Shown here in pieces: positions 54,000 to 63,757 of a DNA stretch of 64,000 nucleotides. This DNA comes from Planktotalea arctica (GTDB taxonomy: Bacteria > Pseudomonadota > Alphaproteobacteria > Rhodobacterales > Rhodobacteraceae), in NCBI RefSeq assembly GCF_002105285.1, contig NZ_MUHR01000006.1, positions 1 to 64,000 on the forward strand, written 5' to 3'. Each line of letters begins with the position of its first letter. Position 1 is the first letter of the stretch. The translations under genes were made by a program, and so were the position numbers. Under the pieces are notes generated by a model, which was not told the DNA's origin, made no database searches, and saw nothing but the letters and a program-made list of their open reading frames with translations.

Positions 54000-55199
54000 T
54001 TACTTGGCCGCGCTTGGCGGAGCAAGCGAGAAGCGCAAGGCAGCCAGGCGCGCAAAGAGCTCGGCGATGCCCTGTGCGTCGATATTGGCGAAGGCGATGC
54101 GCAAATGGCGCGCGCCGTCGCGGTCGGCCACGGGTGTGAACATAGTGCCGGGCAGGGCGAGAATGCCCGCCTCTGCCACCAATGCCTGCGCGAGGGTATC
54201 CGAGGCCATGTGAAACGGATGTTCGAGATAGGCGAAATAGGCACCGCAGCCACTCAAACGCCAGCCTTGCACCGCGAGCATCGGCATATGCGTTTCGATC
54301 GCAGCGCGCCGCGCGAGGATTTCAAGCCGCTCGCCCGCAAGCCAGTCGCGAAGGTTCTGCAAGCCCCAAAGCGCAGAGAACTGGCCCAATTGATTGGGGC
54401 AGATCGCGACGGTGTCGAGGAATTTCTCGCACTCGCCCAAAAGCGCGGGCGCGGTAATGATCGCGCCAACGCGGTGCCCCGTGAGGCGGAAGGCCTTGGA
54501 AAAGGAATATAGATGCACCAGCGTGCCTTGCCAGTCGGCTTGCTGGAATAGGGCATGGGGCGCGCCGGACTGGCTGTGGAAATCGCGGTAGGTTTCATCG
54601 ACGATCAGCTTGATCCCGTGCTCTTGCGCCAGCTTGAAGAAGGCCAGCACCAGTTCGGCTGGATATTCCACGCCCGCGGGATTGTTCGGCGTGACCAGCG
54701 CGATGGCGCGTGTGTGCGGCGTGATCAGGCGGCGCGCCACGTCCGGATCAGGCAACAGGCTCGCGCCCGTCGGGACCGGCGTCGCTGCAATGCCTGCCAT
54801 ATCGAGCCACATTTTGTGATTGAAGTACCACGGCGTTGGCAAAAGCACTTCGTCGCCCGCATTTGCGATGGCGCTGATGGTTGCGGCAAAGGCCTGATTG
54901 CAGCCCGAAGTGATCGCGACCTGATGGGGGGCAATCGCGCCAGCGTAAGCCGCGCTCCATTGCTGCGCCACCTCTGCGCGCAGCGCGGGCAGGCCGAGCA
55001 CAGGCCCGTAGAGATGTGCCTGCGGCTCGTTCACCACTAGATCGGCCATTGCGCGTCGCATCGGTTCGGGTGGCAGGTCCACGGGCGCGGCTTGGCTGAC
55101 GTTGATCAAAGGGCGCGCGTCCGGGAAATGCACGCCCTCCAGCCAACGGCGCGCTTCCATGACGGGAGGTGCAAAGGTGCTCTGCGTGGCCGAGCTCAT
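54000..55199 (-). CDS. Class I/II PLP-dependent aminotransferase
   Basis: A 399-residue fold-type I aminotransferase. The PLP Lys is K235 in LYSFSKAFRLTGHRVGA. VTPNNPAGVEYP carries the N-P-x-G motif and LIVDETYRDFHS the PLP Asp. The start at 55199 gives a normal length. A longer frame to 55427 runs antisense-like through gpt and is rejected. It begins 5 bp after the gpt stop, so the two form an operon. Substrate unknown. The sequence differs clearly from the two other aminotransferases in the window. Confidence 0.82.
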   Translation of the reverse strand: MSSATQSTFAPPVMEARRWLEGVHFPDARPLINVSQAAPVDLPPEPMRRAMADLVVNEPQAHLYGPVLGLPALRAEVAQQWSAAYAGAIAPHQVAITSGCNQAFAATISAIANAGDEVLLPTPWYFNHKMWLDMAGIAATPVPTGASLLPDPDVARRLITPHTRAIALVTPNNPAGVEYPAELVLAFFKLAQEHGIKLIVDETYRDFHSQSGAPHALFQQADWQGTLVHLYSFSKAFRLTGHRVGAIITAPALLGECEKFLDTVAICPNQLGQFSALWGLQNLRDWLAGERLEILARRAAIETHMPMLAVQGWRLSGCGAYFAYLEHPFHMASDTLAQALVAEAGILALPGTMFTPVADRDGARHLRIAFANIDAQGIAELFARLAALRFSLAPPSAAK

Positions 55200-55203
55200 A
55201 TGC

Positions 55204-55722
55204 TCAGTCTTGCCCGCGGTAGGGCTGCACATATTGCAGTGCCATATCCCAAGGGAAGAAAATCCAGGTATCTTGCGACACGCCTGTGATAAACGTGTCT
55301 GTCTGCGGCTCGCCCGAGGGTTTGGCGTAAACGCAGGCGAAATGCGCCTTGGGATAAAGGCTGCGCACCAGTTCGAGGGTCTTGCCGCTGTCCACCAGAT
55401 CGTCGACCACCAGAATACCTGTGCCATCGCCCATCATATCTGCGTCGGGGGCTTTGAGCACTTTGGCTTCGCGCCGCTCGTCCGCAGCGCCGCCGCCAGA
55501 GTGATAGGACATCACCGAAATTGTATCCACGGTGCGGATATCAAGCTCGCGCGCGACGATCATCGCGGGTGCCATGCCGCCGCGCGTAATCGCGACAACT
55601 GCTTTCCAAGCACCATCGTCAGGGCCTTTGCCGTCGAGACGCCACGCCAGAGCGCGCGCATCGCGGTGCATCTGGTCCCAGCTGACGTGAAATCCTTTTT
55701 CGTGTGGCAAACGGTCGGTCAT
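55204..55722 (-). CDS. gpt: Xanthine phosphoribosyltransferase
   Basis: A 172-residue type I phosphoribosyltransferase for purine salvage, converting xanthine/guanine with PRPP to XMP/GMP. The PRPP motif is [18 protein letters not shown] near residue 100. [20 protein letters not shown] near 41 is the diphosphate-binding loop typical of Gpt. The ending WIFFPWDM is the usual Gpt purine-binding segment. First gene of a pair with the aminotransferase. Confidence 0.92.
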   Translation of the reverse strand: MTDRLPHEKGFHVSWDQMHRDARALAWRLDGKGPDDGAWKAVVAITRGGMAPAMIVARELDIRTVDTISVMSYHSGGGAADERREAKVLKAPDADMMGDGTGILVVDDLVDSGKTLELVRSLYPKAHFACVYAKPSGEPQTDTFITGVSQDTWIFFPWDMALQYVQPYRGQD

Positions 55723-55755
55723 GGGGTGGTCTCCGGTGGTGTTGTTAAGAGCAAA

Positions 55756-56358
55756 TTAACGGCTGAGCAGAAGTCTTAGGCCAAGGAGGCCCAAAACAGA
55801 AGCGGCGATGCGATCGAGCAGTGGTTTTGCGCGCAGATAGCCCGCGCTGACGCGTTTGGTGGAAAAGGCGAGGACAAGGACGGAGCCGAAGATCAGCTCG
55901 ATCAGTAGATGATTGGCGACGATCAGCGCTTTGTCCGCAATGGGCATGCCCTGTGGGAAGATCACCATGATCACGGCGGCTGCGAATAGGACGGACTTGG
56001 GATTGCTCAGATTGACCAGAACACCCCCAAGAAAGGCGCGCGCGGGGGGCGTCGGGGCTGCGCCCATGGGGGCGCGGGCATGACGCCAAGTTTGAAAGGC
56101 GATCCAGATCAGGTAAAGCGCACCGATGGTTTTGAAGATCACGAAGGCCCATGGAAATAGCGCGAACACCGCGCCAAGCCCCATGAAGGCCAGCGCGGTC
56201 CATGTGGCGGCCATCACTCCGAGGCCACACACTGTGTAAAGCCCGATCCCCCGTCCGCTCGCCAGCGTGGTGCGAATGAAATAGAGCATCGCAGGTCCCG
56301 GGCTGGCGATCGCCGCCACCAGCGCCAGATTGAACGCGATGATATGGCTCCATTCCAT
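55756..56358 (-). CDS. LysE-family amino acid exporter
   Basis: A 200-residue inner-membrane protein with about six hydrophobic helices. The N-terminal LVAAIASPGPAMLYFIRTTL contains the S-P-G-P motif of LysE/RhtB exporters, and GVLVNLSNPKSVLFAAAVIM is the conserved N-P-K segment. It exports amino acids or small derivatives; the specific one is unknown. It begins 8 bp after fabI stops, indicating co-transcription. Confidence 0.87.
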   Translation of the reverse strand: MEWSHIIAFNLALVAAIASPGPAMLYFIRTTLASGRGIGLYTVCGLGVMAATWTALAFMGLGAVFALFPWAFVIFKTIGALYLIWIAFQTWRHARAPMGAAPTPPARAFLGGVLVNLSNPKSVLFAAAVIMVIFPQGMPIADKALIVANHLLIELIFGSVLVLAFSTKRVSAGYLRAKPLLDRIAASVLGLLGLRLLLSR

Positions 56359-56366
56359 GCCCGTGT

Positions 56367-57173
56367 TTACTCCTTGGACATATCCGGTGCATCGACCGCC
56401 TTCATGCCGACCACATGATAACCCGCATCAACGTGATGGGTTTCACCGGTGACGCCCGAGCCAAGATCGCTAAGCAGATAGAGCGCGGATTTTCCGACGT
56501 CATCAATTGTCACATTGCGGCGCAGTGGGCTGTTGTATTCGTTCCACTTCATGATGTAGCGAAAATCGCCGATGCCAGAGGCGGCCAGCGTTTTGATTGG
56601 ACCCGCAGAAATTGCGTTGACGCGAATGCCGTCCTTGCCAAGGTCCTCTGCGAGGTAGCGCACGGAGGCCTCCAAAGCCGCCTTCGCCACGCCCATGACA
56701 TTATAATGGGGCATGATACGTTCTGCGCCGTAGTAGGTCAGCGTCACGGCGCTGCCACCGTCTGTCATCAGTTTTTCGGCGCGCTGCATGATGGCGGTGA
56801 AGGAATAGACCGAGATATCCATCGTCATTTCGAAATTTCCGCGCGAAGTGTCAACGTAGCGCCCGCGAAGTTCGTTCTTGTCTGAAAAACCGATGGCGTG
56901 AACGACAAAATCGAGTTTGCCCCAGCGCTTTTCAATTTCTGCGAACAGCGCATCCATCGATTCTTCGCTGCCTACATCGCACGGATGCACGAAATCACTG
57001 CCAAGCTGGGCTGCTAGCGGATCGACCCGCTTTTTCAACGCATCGCCCTGATAGGAAAATGCAAGCTCTGCGCCCGCATCCGCGCAGGCTCTGGCGATGC
57101 CCCATGCGATTGATTTATCATTGGCTAAGCCCATGATCAGGCCGCGTTTTCCGGCCATGAGTGCGTTGGACAT
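56367..57173 (-). CDS. fabI: Enoyl-ACP reductase [NADH] FabI
   Basis: A 268-residue SDR-family enzyme that reduces enoyl-ACP in fatty-acid elongation and is the target of triclosan-type inhibitors. GLIMGLANDKSIAWGIARAC at residues 11-30 is the FabI cofactor site, DFVVHAIGFSDKNELRGRY the family-specific region, and the Y-x6-K pair is in MPHYNVMGVAKAALE. The ATG at 57173 has GGAG 9 bp upstream. The longer frame to 57233 is not conserved in type. Confidence 0.94.
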   Translation of the reverse strand: MSNALMAGKRGLIMGLANDKSIAWGIARACADAGAELAFSYQGDALKKRVDPLAAQLGSDFVHPCDVGSEESMDALFAEIEKRWGKLDFVVHAIGFSDKNELRGRYVDTSRGNFEMTMDISVYSFTAIMQRAEKLMTDGGSAVTLTYYGAERIMPHYNVMGVAKAALEASVRYLAEDLGKDGIRVNAISAGPIKTLAASGIGDFRYIMKWNEYNSPLRRNVTIDDVGKSALYLLSDLGSGVTGETHHVDAGYHVVGMKAVDAPDMSKE

Positions 57174-57326
57174 ATCGGGTGCTCCAGTTTGAGATATTGA
57201 AATGTCTTTAGGGCAATGACCCGAGCGCATCAAGCTATTGGACTTATCGCGCTGCTTGTTTGCCTTGAAAACATGGCCTAAGCGCTATTTCGAGACTTCG
57301 GTTACGAATGCAAAGGAACGGATCAA

Positions 57327-57932
57327 TTGAGCGATAGAAGCGGAATTTTTGCGGGCGACGACCCGTTCGAGATCGCGCGCAACTGGCTGGCTGAGGCCGA
57401 AGCGAGCGAAATCAACGACCCGAATGCGATTGCCCTTTCGACGGTCGACGCAAGCGGTTTGCCAAATGCGCGCATGGTGCTTTTGAAAGAGATCGAGGCA
57501 GATGCCTTCGTCTTTTTTACCAACTACGAGAGCGCCAAGGCGGGCGAAATCGATCAGGCGGGCAAAGCCGCCTTTGTGATGCACTGGAAATCCTTGCGCC
57601 GCCAAATTCGCGTACGCGGCGTGGTCAGCCGTGAGGATGGGCCGCAGGCGGATGAGTACTATAATTCCCGCTCACTCAAGAGCCGCCTTGGTGCATGGGC
57701 CAGCGCGCAATCGCGTCCTTTGAGCGGGCGTGCCGCGCTGGTGGCGCAGGTCGCCAAGATCACCGCAACCCATGGTGCGAGCCCGAAACGGCCACCATTT
57801 TGGGGCGGGTATCGCATTGTTCCGGTCGAGATCGAGTTCTGGGCAGACGGCCCGTTCCGCCTGCATGACCGCTTCGTCTGGAGGCGCTCTACAGTGGGTG
57901 ATACGTGGAATATCTCGCGCCTGAATCCGTGA
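57327..57932 (+). CDS. pdxH: Pyridoxamine 5'-phosphate oxidase
   Basis: A 201-residue FMN enzyme making the PLP cofactor. [20 protein letters not shown] and [17 protein letters not shown] carry FMN/PNP contacts. The C-terminal [20 protein letters not shown] and WNISRLNP are signature segments. The start is a TTG at 57327 with AAGGA about 10 bp upstream, and no ATG is available in frame. The window holds four PLP-dependent enzymes, but no specific link is implied. Confidence 0.92.
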   Translation: MSDRSGIFAGDDPFEIARNWLAEAEASEINDPNAIALSTVDASGLPNARMVLLKEIEADAFVFFTNYESAKAGEIDQAGKAAFVMHWKSLRRQIRVRGVVSREDGPQADEYYNSRSLKSRLGAWASAQSRPLSGRAALVAQVAKITATHGASPKRPPFWGGYRIVPVEIEFWADGPFRLHDRFVWRRSTVGDTWNISRLNP

Positions 57933-58004
57933 ATTTCATGTGACGTGAAATGATAAGGTCTTAATTTGGGTATATTTTTTATCCTTGCTAATCAGGTGCG
58001 AAAT

Positions 58005-58031
58005 GCCTCACAAACCTCGTAGGGATGAGGC
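58005..58031 (+). promoter_or_regulatory. 5'-leader hairpin before the cold-shock gene
   Basis: GCCTCA (58005-58010) pairs with TGAGGC (58026-58031), 21 bp before the start codon and close to the ribosome site. Cold-shock mRNAs often carry structured leaders. A thermosensor role is only suggested. Confidence 0.35.
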
Positions 58032-58052
58032 TCATGGAAGTGGGACAATACA

Positions 58053-58574
58053 ATGAATGATGAACAGACGACGTCTGCGGTTCGCGGCGTCGTCAAATGG
58101 TTTGATCCGGCCAAGGGGTTCGGTTTCGTGGTTGCGAGCGATGGCGGTTCAGATATCTTGCTGCACGCCAATGTGCTGCGCAATTTTGGTCAGAACTCAG
58201 TCGCCGATGGCGCGTCGGTTGAAATCGTGACGCAGCAAACGGATCGCGGCGTGCAAGCGTTGGAGGTGCTCTCGATCGAGCCGCCGCTCAGCGAGGATCG
58301 CGCGGCATTGCCGGATCTGGAAGAATTCGATGCAGCCGATTTGGCGTTGATCGAACTTCAGGCGGCACGGGTGAAGTGGTTTGACAAGGGCAAGGGCTTT
58401 GGCTTTGCCAATGTGTTCGGCGACGACGCCGACGTGTTTATTCACGTCGAAGTGCTGCGCCGATCCGGCTTGGCCGATCTTGCCCCGGGCGAGGCGTTGG
58501 CGATCCGGGTAATTGATGGTAAGCGTGGTCTCATGGCAGTTGAGGTGAACGCATGGGAAGCCGCACTACACTGA
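58053..58574 (+). CDS. Double cold-shock-domain protein
   Basis: A 173-residue nucleic-acid-binding protein with two CspA-like domains. Domain 1 is GVVKWFDPAKGFGFVVASDG (about 11-75) and domain 2 is ARVKWFDKGKGFGFANVFGD (about 105-172). Both keep the aromatic RNP1 (KGFGFV/A) and RNP2-like (ILLHANVL, VFIHVEVL) motifs. An acidic linker joins them. Duplicated-CSD proteins of this size are usual in alphaproteobacteria (Caulobacter CspC/CspD type). The end overlaps the DUF192 gene by 22 bp. Confidence 0.9.
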   Translation: MNDEQTTSAVRGVVKWFDPAKGFGFVVASDGGSDILLHANVLRNFGQNSVADGASVEIVTQQTDRGVQALEVLSIEPPLSEDRAALPDLEEFDAADLALIELQAARVKWFDKGKGFGFANVFGDDADVFIHVEVLRRSGLADLAPGEALAIRVIDGKRGLMAVEVNAWEAALH

Positions 58575-59050
58575 ACGCTCTTAAAGTTGCGCTCGCTTGC
58601 TTTGTGCTTGCGGGGGCAACACCGCTTGTTGCACAGCAAAGCTGCCCTGATCTGGAAGTGCTTGTCAAAGGCGGCTTTGGTGAAGCGCGTTTTGATATAG
58701 AACTGGCCGATGACGCAGGCGAGCGGAGCCAAGGTCTGATGAACCGCAAAGGTTTGGCGCGTTCTGCCGGCATGCTGTTTGTTTTCGAGCAGCCCGGCCG
58801 CGTCGCTTTTTGGATGAAGAACACCCTTATCCCGCTCGACATGATCTTTGCTGATACGGCAGGGCGCATTGTTCACATCCACCAAAACGCCATCCCGCTG
58901 GACGAGACCCCGATTCCGGGTGGCGAAAACGTCTTTGCTGTGCTGGAAATCAACGGCGGGCTTAGCGCGGCGTTCGGGATCAAGGTGGGCGATGCGCTGC
59001 AACATCGCGCGTTTTCGCAGGGCCCGGCAATATTACCTTGCGCACCGTGA
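58553..59050 (+). CDS. DUF192 family exported protein
   Basis: A 165-residue protein with signal peptide ([19 protein letters not shown]). The mature DUF192 domain includes [20 protein letters not shown], the W-M-x-N-T hallmark [16 protein letters not shown], and [14 protein letters not shown]. The function of DUF192 is unknown. Linkage to the double cold-shock gene by a 22-bp overlap recurs in alphaproteobacteria as far as I know and suggests co-expression. Confidence 0.87.
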   Translation: MGSRTTLNALKVALACFVLAGATPLVAQQSCPDLEVLVKGGFGEARFDIELADDAGERSQGLMNRKGLARSAGMLFVFEQPGRVAFWMKNTLIPLDMIFADTAGRIVHIHQNAIPLDETPIPGGENVFAVLEINGGLSAAFGIKVGDALQHRAFSQGPAILPCAP

Positions 59051-59098
59051 TTTTTGGGCTTTTCATCTCCGGATGACACCGCTAAACACCGCTTCAGT

Positions 59099-59175
59099 CG
59101 GGGCGTAGCGCAGCCTGGTAGCGCGACGGTTTTGGGTACCGTAGGTCGCAAGTTCGAATCTTGCCGTCCCGACCA
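59099..59175 (+). tRNA. tRNA-Pro (TGG)
   Basis: A 77-nt cloverleaf with encoded CCA. Acceptor CGGGGCG/CGTCCCG (one G-U pair), anticodon stem ACGGT/ACCGT with loop TTTGGGT and anticodon TGG, and T arm GCAAG-TTCGAAT-CTTGC. No integrated element is attached to it here. Confidence 0.96.
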
Positions 59176-59258
59176 TTTTCAAAATCCCAAGTAGGTTTGA
59201 CCAATCCATGCAAGGTGGGTGGCTTCCGGGAAATGCACTAAATCTAGGCATATTCAGA

Positions 59259-59289
59259 TTTTCCACACTAGCTGTGGGGTTGTCCACAG
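59259..59289. promoter_or_regulatory. Two DnaA-box-like sites and a small palindrome
   Basis: TTTTCCACA (59259-59267) and TTGTCCACA (59280-59288) each differ by one base from the consensus TTATCCACA. CTGTGG/CCACAG (59272-59289) forms a palindrome around the second. With only two boxes and no AT-rich unwinding region or dnaA gene nearby, an origin is unlikely. DnaA control of the downstream gene nrdJ is conceivable. Confidence 0.35.
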
Positions 59290-59588
59290 CATTTTCTACA
59301 GAATCGGAGCGGGGCTATGGCGCGAATGCAACGCTGTGACTTTGGCTAATTCTTCACCAAACCCCCAAATTTACGTTTATCTTTCGGTAAGGAATCTTCG
59401 CGCAATAAGTGAGCCAATAGGCCTAAGCCTGCAGCAAACAAAGGTTTTTAAGTGCTTGGTGAAAAGATGGCCAGTGCCTGCACCTTTTGCTGAATCGCCA
59501 AGCCGTCCCAACGCCTCAAAAATGTGCCAAGCGTCAACGCAAAAACATCACAAATTTGTAAATAAATTCGTTGACCCTGCGCAGGCAA
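59290..59588. other. Long intergenic leader before nrdJ
   Basis: About 300 bp without a supported gene. I looked for a cobalamin riboswitch because nrdJ needs B12, and found no B12-box-like conserved core. Short frames lack coding character. Confidence 0.4.
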
Positions 59589-59636
59589 ATACGTCAGATT
59601 GTGGGGGCGAGGCAGGTAAGCCACAACATATAGTGG
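59589..59636. promoter_or_regulatory. Tandem NrdR boxes in front of nrdJ
   Basis: CCACAACATATAGTGG (59621-59636) matches the NrdR-box form aCACwAtATaTwGTGt in most positions. A weaker match (59589-59604, ending TTGTGG) begins 32 bp earlier, about three helical turns, the usual spacing of paired NrdR boxes. NrdR is the ATP/dATP-sensing repressor of ribonucleotide reductase genes. Confidence 0.6.
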
Positions 59637-59801
59637 CGAAAGTTCTCTAGGATTGAAAATTTCAGCAGCTGGTCCGTTGGGCCGGCAAGGCGGTGTCTTT
59701 TTGCGTTAAAGGGCCCGATCAGCGGACCTTTGACCCTAATCTCGCTCGAGGCGCGCAGGCGCAGGCAACAAACGACTAAGGGCGACGGGAAGGCTCGGGA
59801 C

Positions 59802-62800
59802 ATGAAGATTAGCAGACATTTCACCAAAGCAGGCCAAGACGCATATAGCGCGCTTGATTTTATTACGACGGTTTCCGAAATACGCAATCCGGACGGCTCT
59901 GTTGTGTTCAAGCTGGACAATGTGGAAGTGCCAAACAGCTGGTCGCAGGTTGCCTCAGACGTGATCGCGCAGAAATATTTCCGCAAGGCGGGCGTTCCCA
60001 ACAAGGTGAGCAAGGTCAAGGAAAAGGGCATGCCCGAGTTCTTGTGGCGTTCTGTTCCCGCGAAAGACAATGACGGCTTCACGGGTGAAACCTCTTCCAA
60101 GCAGGTGTTCGACCGCCTCGCAGGCGCATGGGCCTACTGGGGTTGGAAGGGTGGTTATTTCACCACCGAGGCCGACGCGCAGACATACTACGACGAGATG
60201 CGCTTCATGCTTGCGACTCAGCGCGCCGCGCCGAATTCGCCGCAGTGGTTCAACACCGGCCTGCACTGGGCCTACGGCATCGACGGTCCTGCGCAGGGCC
60301 ATCATTATGTGGATTACCAGACGGGCAAGCTGACCAAGTCCAAGTCTTCTTACGAGCATCCCCAACCGCATGCCTGCTTCATCCAGTCCGTCTCTGACGA
60401 TCTGGTGGGCGATGGCGGCATCATGGACCTTTGGGTGCGTGAAGCCCGCCTGTTCAAATATGGCTCTGGCACGGGCACTAACTTTTCCTCGCTTCGCGCT
60501 GATGGCGAGACGCTTTCCGGTGGCGGCAAGTCTTCTGGTCTGATGGGGTTCCTCAAGATCGGTGATCGCGCTGCGGGCGCAATAAAGTCTGGCGGCACAA
60601 CGCGCCGCGCAGCTAAAATGGTGATCTGCGATGCGGATCACCCTGACATTCAAGAGTTCATCAATTGGAAGGTGAAGGAGGAGCAAAAAGTCGCGAGCAT
60701 TGTTGCTGGTTCCAAGATGCACGAGCAGCACCTCAACGAGATTTTCAAAGCGATCCGCGCTTGGGATGGCTCTTCCGAGGATAGCGTCGATCCAAAGAAG
60801 AACCCCCAGCTGAAAGACGCCATTCGCGGTGCCAAGAAAACAGCGATCCCCGAGACATATGTGAAGCGGGTTCTGGATTACGCGAAGCAGGGCTATTCCT
60901 CTATCGAGTTTCCGACATATGATACGGATTGGGATTCGGAAGCCTACGCATCCGTCTCCGGCCAGAACTCCAACAACTCCGTGCGCGTCACGGATGCCTT
61001 CCTTAAAGCTGTCGAGAATGATGGCGATTGGGAACTCATCCGCCGCACCGACGGCACGGTCGCCAAAACGATCAAAGCGCGCGACCTGTGGGAAGACATC
61101 GGGCACGCAGCATGGGCCTGCGCCGATCCTGGCATCCAGTACCACGACACGGTGAACGCATGGCACACATGCCCCGAGGACGGTGCCATTCGCGGCTCTA
61201 ACCCTTGCTCCGAGTATATGTTTCTTGATGATACAGCGTGCAACCTTGCCTCGATGAACCTTCTGAAGTTCTACACGGACGGCAAGTTCCAAGCGGACGA
61301 GTATATGCACGCCACCCGCTTGTGGACTGTGACGCTGGAAATTTCTGTGATGATGGCGCAGTTCCCGTCAAAGGAAATCGCGCAGCGTTCATATGATTTC
61401 CGCACGCTTGGTCTTGGCTACGCCAACATCGGCGGGCTGCTGATGAATATGGGCTATGGCTATGATAGCGACGAGGGCCGCGCGCTTTGTGGCGCGCTGA
61501 CGGCGGTTATGACCGGTGTGTCCTACGCGACGTCTGCCGAGATGGCAGGCGAGCTTGGGGCATTCGCGGGCTATGAGAAAAACAGCGCGCATATGCTGCG
61601 CGTCATTCGCAACCACCGCAATGCCGCGTACGGCGCGACAGACGGTTACGAGAGCCTCGAGATCAAGCCTGTTGCGCTTGATCTGGTGAATTGTCCCGAC
61701 CAAGAGCTGACCACGCTGGCAAAGACAGTCTGGGACGATGCATTGATCAAAGGCGAAAAGCACGGTTATCGCAATGCACAGGTTTCTGTGATTGCACCGA
61801 CGGGCACCATCGGCCTTGTGATGGATTGCGACACCACGGGGATCGAGCCTGACTTCGCCCTCGTCAAGTTCAAGAAGCTCGCAGGTGGTGGTTATTTCAA
61901 GATCATTAACCAATCGGTTCCTGCGGCGCTTGAGAACCTCGGCTACGGCTCTGCCCAGATAGAGGAGATTGTCAGCTACGCGGTCGGTCACGCCTCGATA
62001 GGCAATGCACCGGGCATCAACACCACTTCCTTGATCGGCCATGGTTTTGGCGCGAACGAGCTGGCCAAGATTGAAGGCGCGCTTGCCTCTGCCTTCGACA
62101 TTCGCTTTGTGTTTAACCAATGGACGCTGGGCGAGGCGTTCTGCACAGGCGTACTTGGCATCCCCGCCGAAAAGCTGAACGATCCAACCTTCGATCTGCT
62201 ACGTCATCTCGGTTATTCCAAAGCCGATATCGACGCGGCCAACGATCATGTCTGCGGAACCATGACGCTTGAGGGCGCGCCGTTCCTCAAAGACGAGCAC
62301 ATGAATATATTCGATTGCGCCAATGCCTGCGGCAAGAAGGGCAAGCGTTTCTTGTCCGTCGATAGCCACATTTACATGATGGCAGCGGCGCAGAGCTTCA
62401 TATCCGGCGCGATCTCCAAAACGATCAACATGCCAAACGATGCGACCATTACCGATTGCCAGAAAGCCTACGAGCTAAGCTGGTCTCTCGGTGTCAAAGC
62501 CAATGCGCTGTATCGCGATGGCTCCAAACTCAGCCAACCGCTTGCGGCGGCGCTGGTCGAGGATGATGATGCTATGGACATCTTGGAGTCCGGCAACATC
62601 ACCGAAAAAGCGGCTGTGATCGCAGAGAAGATCATCGAAAAGGTGATCGTCAAAGAGATCGTCAAATCGCACCGTGAAAAGATGCCTGAACGCCGCAAGG
62701 GCTATACGCAAAAGGCAGTCGTCGGCGGTCACAAGGTCTACTTGCGCACGGGCGAATACGAGGATGGCCAGCTTGGCGAAATCTTCATCGACATGCACAA

Positions 62801-63473
62801 AGAGGGCGCTGGTTTTCGCGCGATGATGAACAACTTCGCCATCGCTATTTCTGTGGGCCTTCAGTACGGCGTGCCGCTGGAAGAGTTCGTGGACGCCTTC
62901 ACCTTTACCAAGTTCGAGCCCGCGGGCATGGTCCAAGGTAACGACAGCATCAAGAATGCGACCTCGATCCTTGACTATATCTTCCGTGAATTGGCAGTCA
63001 GCTACCTCGATCGCACGGATCTTGCCCATGTAAAACCTGCGGGCGCGAGTTTTGATGATCTGGGCCGCGGCGCGGAGGAGGGGGTGAGCAACCTCTCTGA
63101 GCTGAGCGACAAGGCCGCGAACAACTCGCTTGAAGTGCTGAAACAGATTAGCTCCACCGGTTATCTGCGCAAGCGTTTGCCGCAAGAACTGATTGTGTTG
63201 CAGGGCGGCCAAGCGGGCGCAGTGGCGCTTAGCGGAACGGCTGATCCTGTTGCGGCTTTGCAGGCCTTGGTGCCCGAGATAGGCGGCGGCGTTGCAACCG
63301 CGAGCGCAGCCACTGTCCTGTCAACCGGCACAGTCACGATGGATGCGCGCGTCAAAGCCAAAATGCAGGGCTACGAGGGCGAGGCCTGCGGCGAGTGCGG
63401 CAACTACACATTGGTGCGCAACGGCACCTGTATGAAATGCAACACCTGCGGCGGGACGTCCGGGTGTAGCTAA
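59802..63473 (+). CDS. nrdJ: Adenosylcobalamin-dependent (class II) ribonucleotide reductase
   Basis: A 1223-residue NrdJ reducing ribonucleotides to deoxyribonucleotides with B12 as radical source. Recognisable parts are [45 protein letters not shown] (active-site Cys and Glu), [20 protein letters not shown]-like [18 protein letters not shown], and a C-terminal zinc/redox tail CGECGNYTL...[13 protein letters not shown]. The ATG at 59802 ([12 protein letters not shown]) matches the family N-terminus. A frame from 59730 adds 24 basic residues without similarity. NrdR-like boxes precede it. B12 synthesis or uptake genes are not in the window. Confidence 0.96.
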   Translation: MKISRHFTKAGQDAYSALDFITTVSEIRNPDGSVVFKLDNVEVPNSWSQVASDVIAQKYFRKAGVPNKVSKVKEKGMPEFLWRSVPAKDNDGFTGETSSKQVFDRLAGAWAYWGWKGGYFTTEADAQTYYDEMRFMLATQRAAPNSPQWFNTGLHWAYGIDGPAQGHHYVDYQTGKLTKSKSSYEHPQPHACFIQSVSDDLVGDGGIMDLWVREARLFKYGSGTGTNFSSLRADGETLSGGGKSSGLMGFLKIGDRAAGAIKSGGTTRRAAKMVICDADHPDIQEFINWKVKEEQKVASIVAGSKMHEQHLNEIFKAIRAWDGSSEDSVDPKKNPQLKDAIRGAKKTAIPETYVKRVLDYAKQGYSSIEFPTYDTDWDSEAYASVSGQNSNNSVRVTDAFLKAVENDGDWELIRRTDGTVAKTIKARDLWEDIGHAAWACADPGIQYHDTVNAWHTCPEDGAIRGSNPCSEYMFLDDTACNLASMNLLKFYTDGKFQADEYMHATRLWTVTLEISVMMAQFPSKEIAQRSYDFRTLGLGYANIGGLLMNMGYGYDSDEGRALCGALTAVMTGVSYATSAEMAGELGAFAGYEKNSAHMLRVIRNHRNAAYGATDGYESLEIKPVALDLVNCPDQELTTLAKTVWDDALIKGEKHGYRNAQVSVIAPTGTIGLVMDCDTTGIEPDFALVKFKKLAGGGYFKIINQSVPAALENLGYGSAQIEEIVSYAVGHASIGNAPGINTTSLIGHGFGANELAKIEGALASAFDIRFVFNQWTLGEAFCTGVLGIPAEKLNDPTFDLLRHLGYSKADIDAANDHVCGTMTLEGAPFLKDEHMNIFDCANACGKKGKRFLSVDSHIYMMAAAQSFISGAISKTINMPNDATITDCQKAYELSWSLGVKANALYRDGSKLSQPLAAALVEDDDAMDILESGNITEKAAVIAEKIIEKVIVKEIVKSHREKMPERRKGYTQKAVVGGHKVYLRTGEYEDGQLGEIFIDMHKEGAGFRAMMNNFAIAISVGLQYGVPLEEFVDAFTFTKFEPAGMVQGNDSIKNATSILDYIFRELAVSYLDRTDLAHVKPAGASFDDLGRGAEEGVSNLSELSDKAANNSLEVLKQISSTGYLRKRLPQELIVLQGGQAGAVALSGTADPVAALQALVPEIGGGVATASAATVLSTGTVTMDARVKAKMQGYEGEACGECGNYTLVRNGTCMKCNTCGGTSGCS

Positions 63474-63639
63474 CGAGACCACTTGTCTGTCCCTGTTGTT
63501 GTCAGACGCAGTAATTTCGTCGGAATTGCAAAATTCGGCGAAAAGCGGTGTAAGAAATAGGCTGGTTGCAGAGGTCAAGCTTTGAGAATTGTCCTTTATC
63601 GGCAAGAAGTTAGTCGGCAGGGTGTAAATTAGATATAGG

Positions 63640-63757
63640 ATCCGGGGCGGGTGCGCTCGCCCTCGATGCGGTTCGGGCCGCAGGCAAAAACATTGAGCGG
63701 TATAATCACGAGCCCGAACAGCAAAACTCATGGGGTCCCTTCGGGGGCCCCTTTTTT
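63640..63757 (+). ncRNA. Candidate small structured RNA ending in a strong terminator
   Basis: This segment forms GGGCG/CGCCC (63645-63662), then GTTCGGGC (63671-63678) with GCCCGAAC (63712-63719), then a terminator hairpin. No convincing coding frame explains the terminator, which is more than 250 bp after nrdJ. An 83-codon frame from 63651 crosses the terminator and is probably not a gene. A small RNA is the simplest reading, but family and promoter are not identified. Confidence 0.4.
63732..63757 (+). terminator. Rho-independent terminator with TTCG tetraloop
   Basis: GGGGTCCC and GGGGCCCC form an 8-bp stem (one G-U) closed by a TTCG loop and followed by six T. It ends either the nrdJ transcript or a small RNA. 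Confidence 0.9.

Noticed and set aside
54000-55427. Longer 475-codon form of the aminotransferase near gpt
   Set aside because: The extra N-terminus overlaps gpt out of frame and is unlike any aminotransferase. The ATG at 55199 fits.
59259-59289. Replication origin
   Set aside because: Only two DnaA-like boxes, with no AT-rich unwinding region and no dnaA, dnaN, parA or hemE-type neighbours.
59290-59588. Cobalamin riboswitch before nrdJ
   Set aside because: No B12-box-like conserved core could be found in the leader.
63321-63731. 136-codon minus-strand frame overlapping the nrdJ end
   Set aside because: It runs antisense through the conserved zinc tail of nrdJ and has no family similarity.
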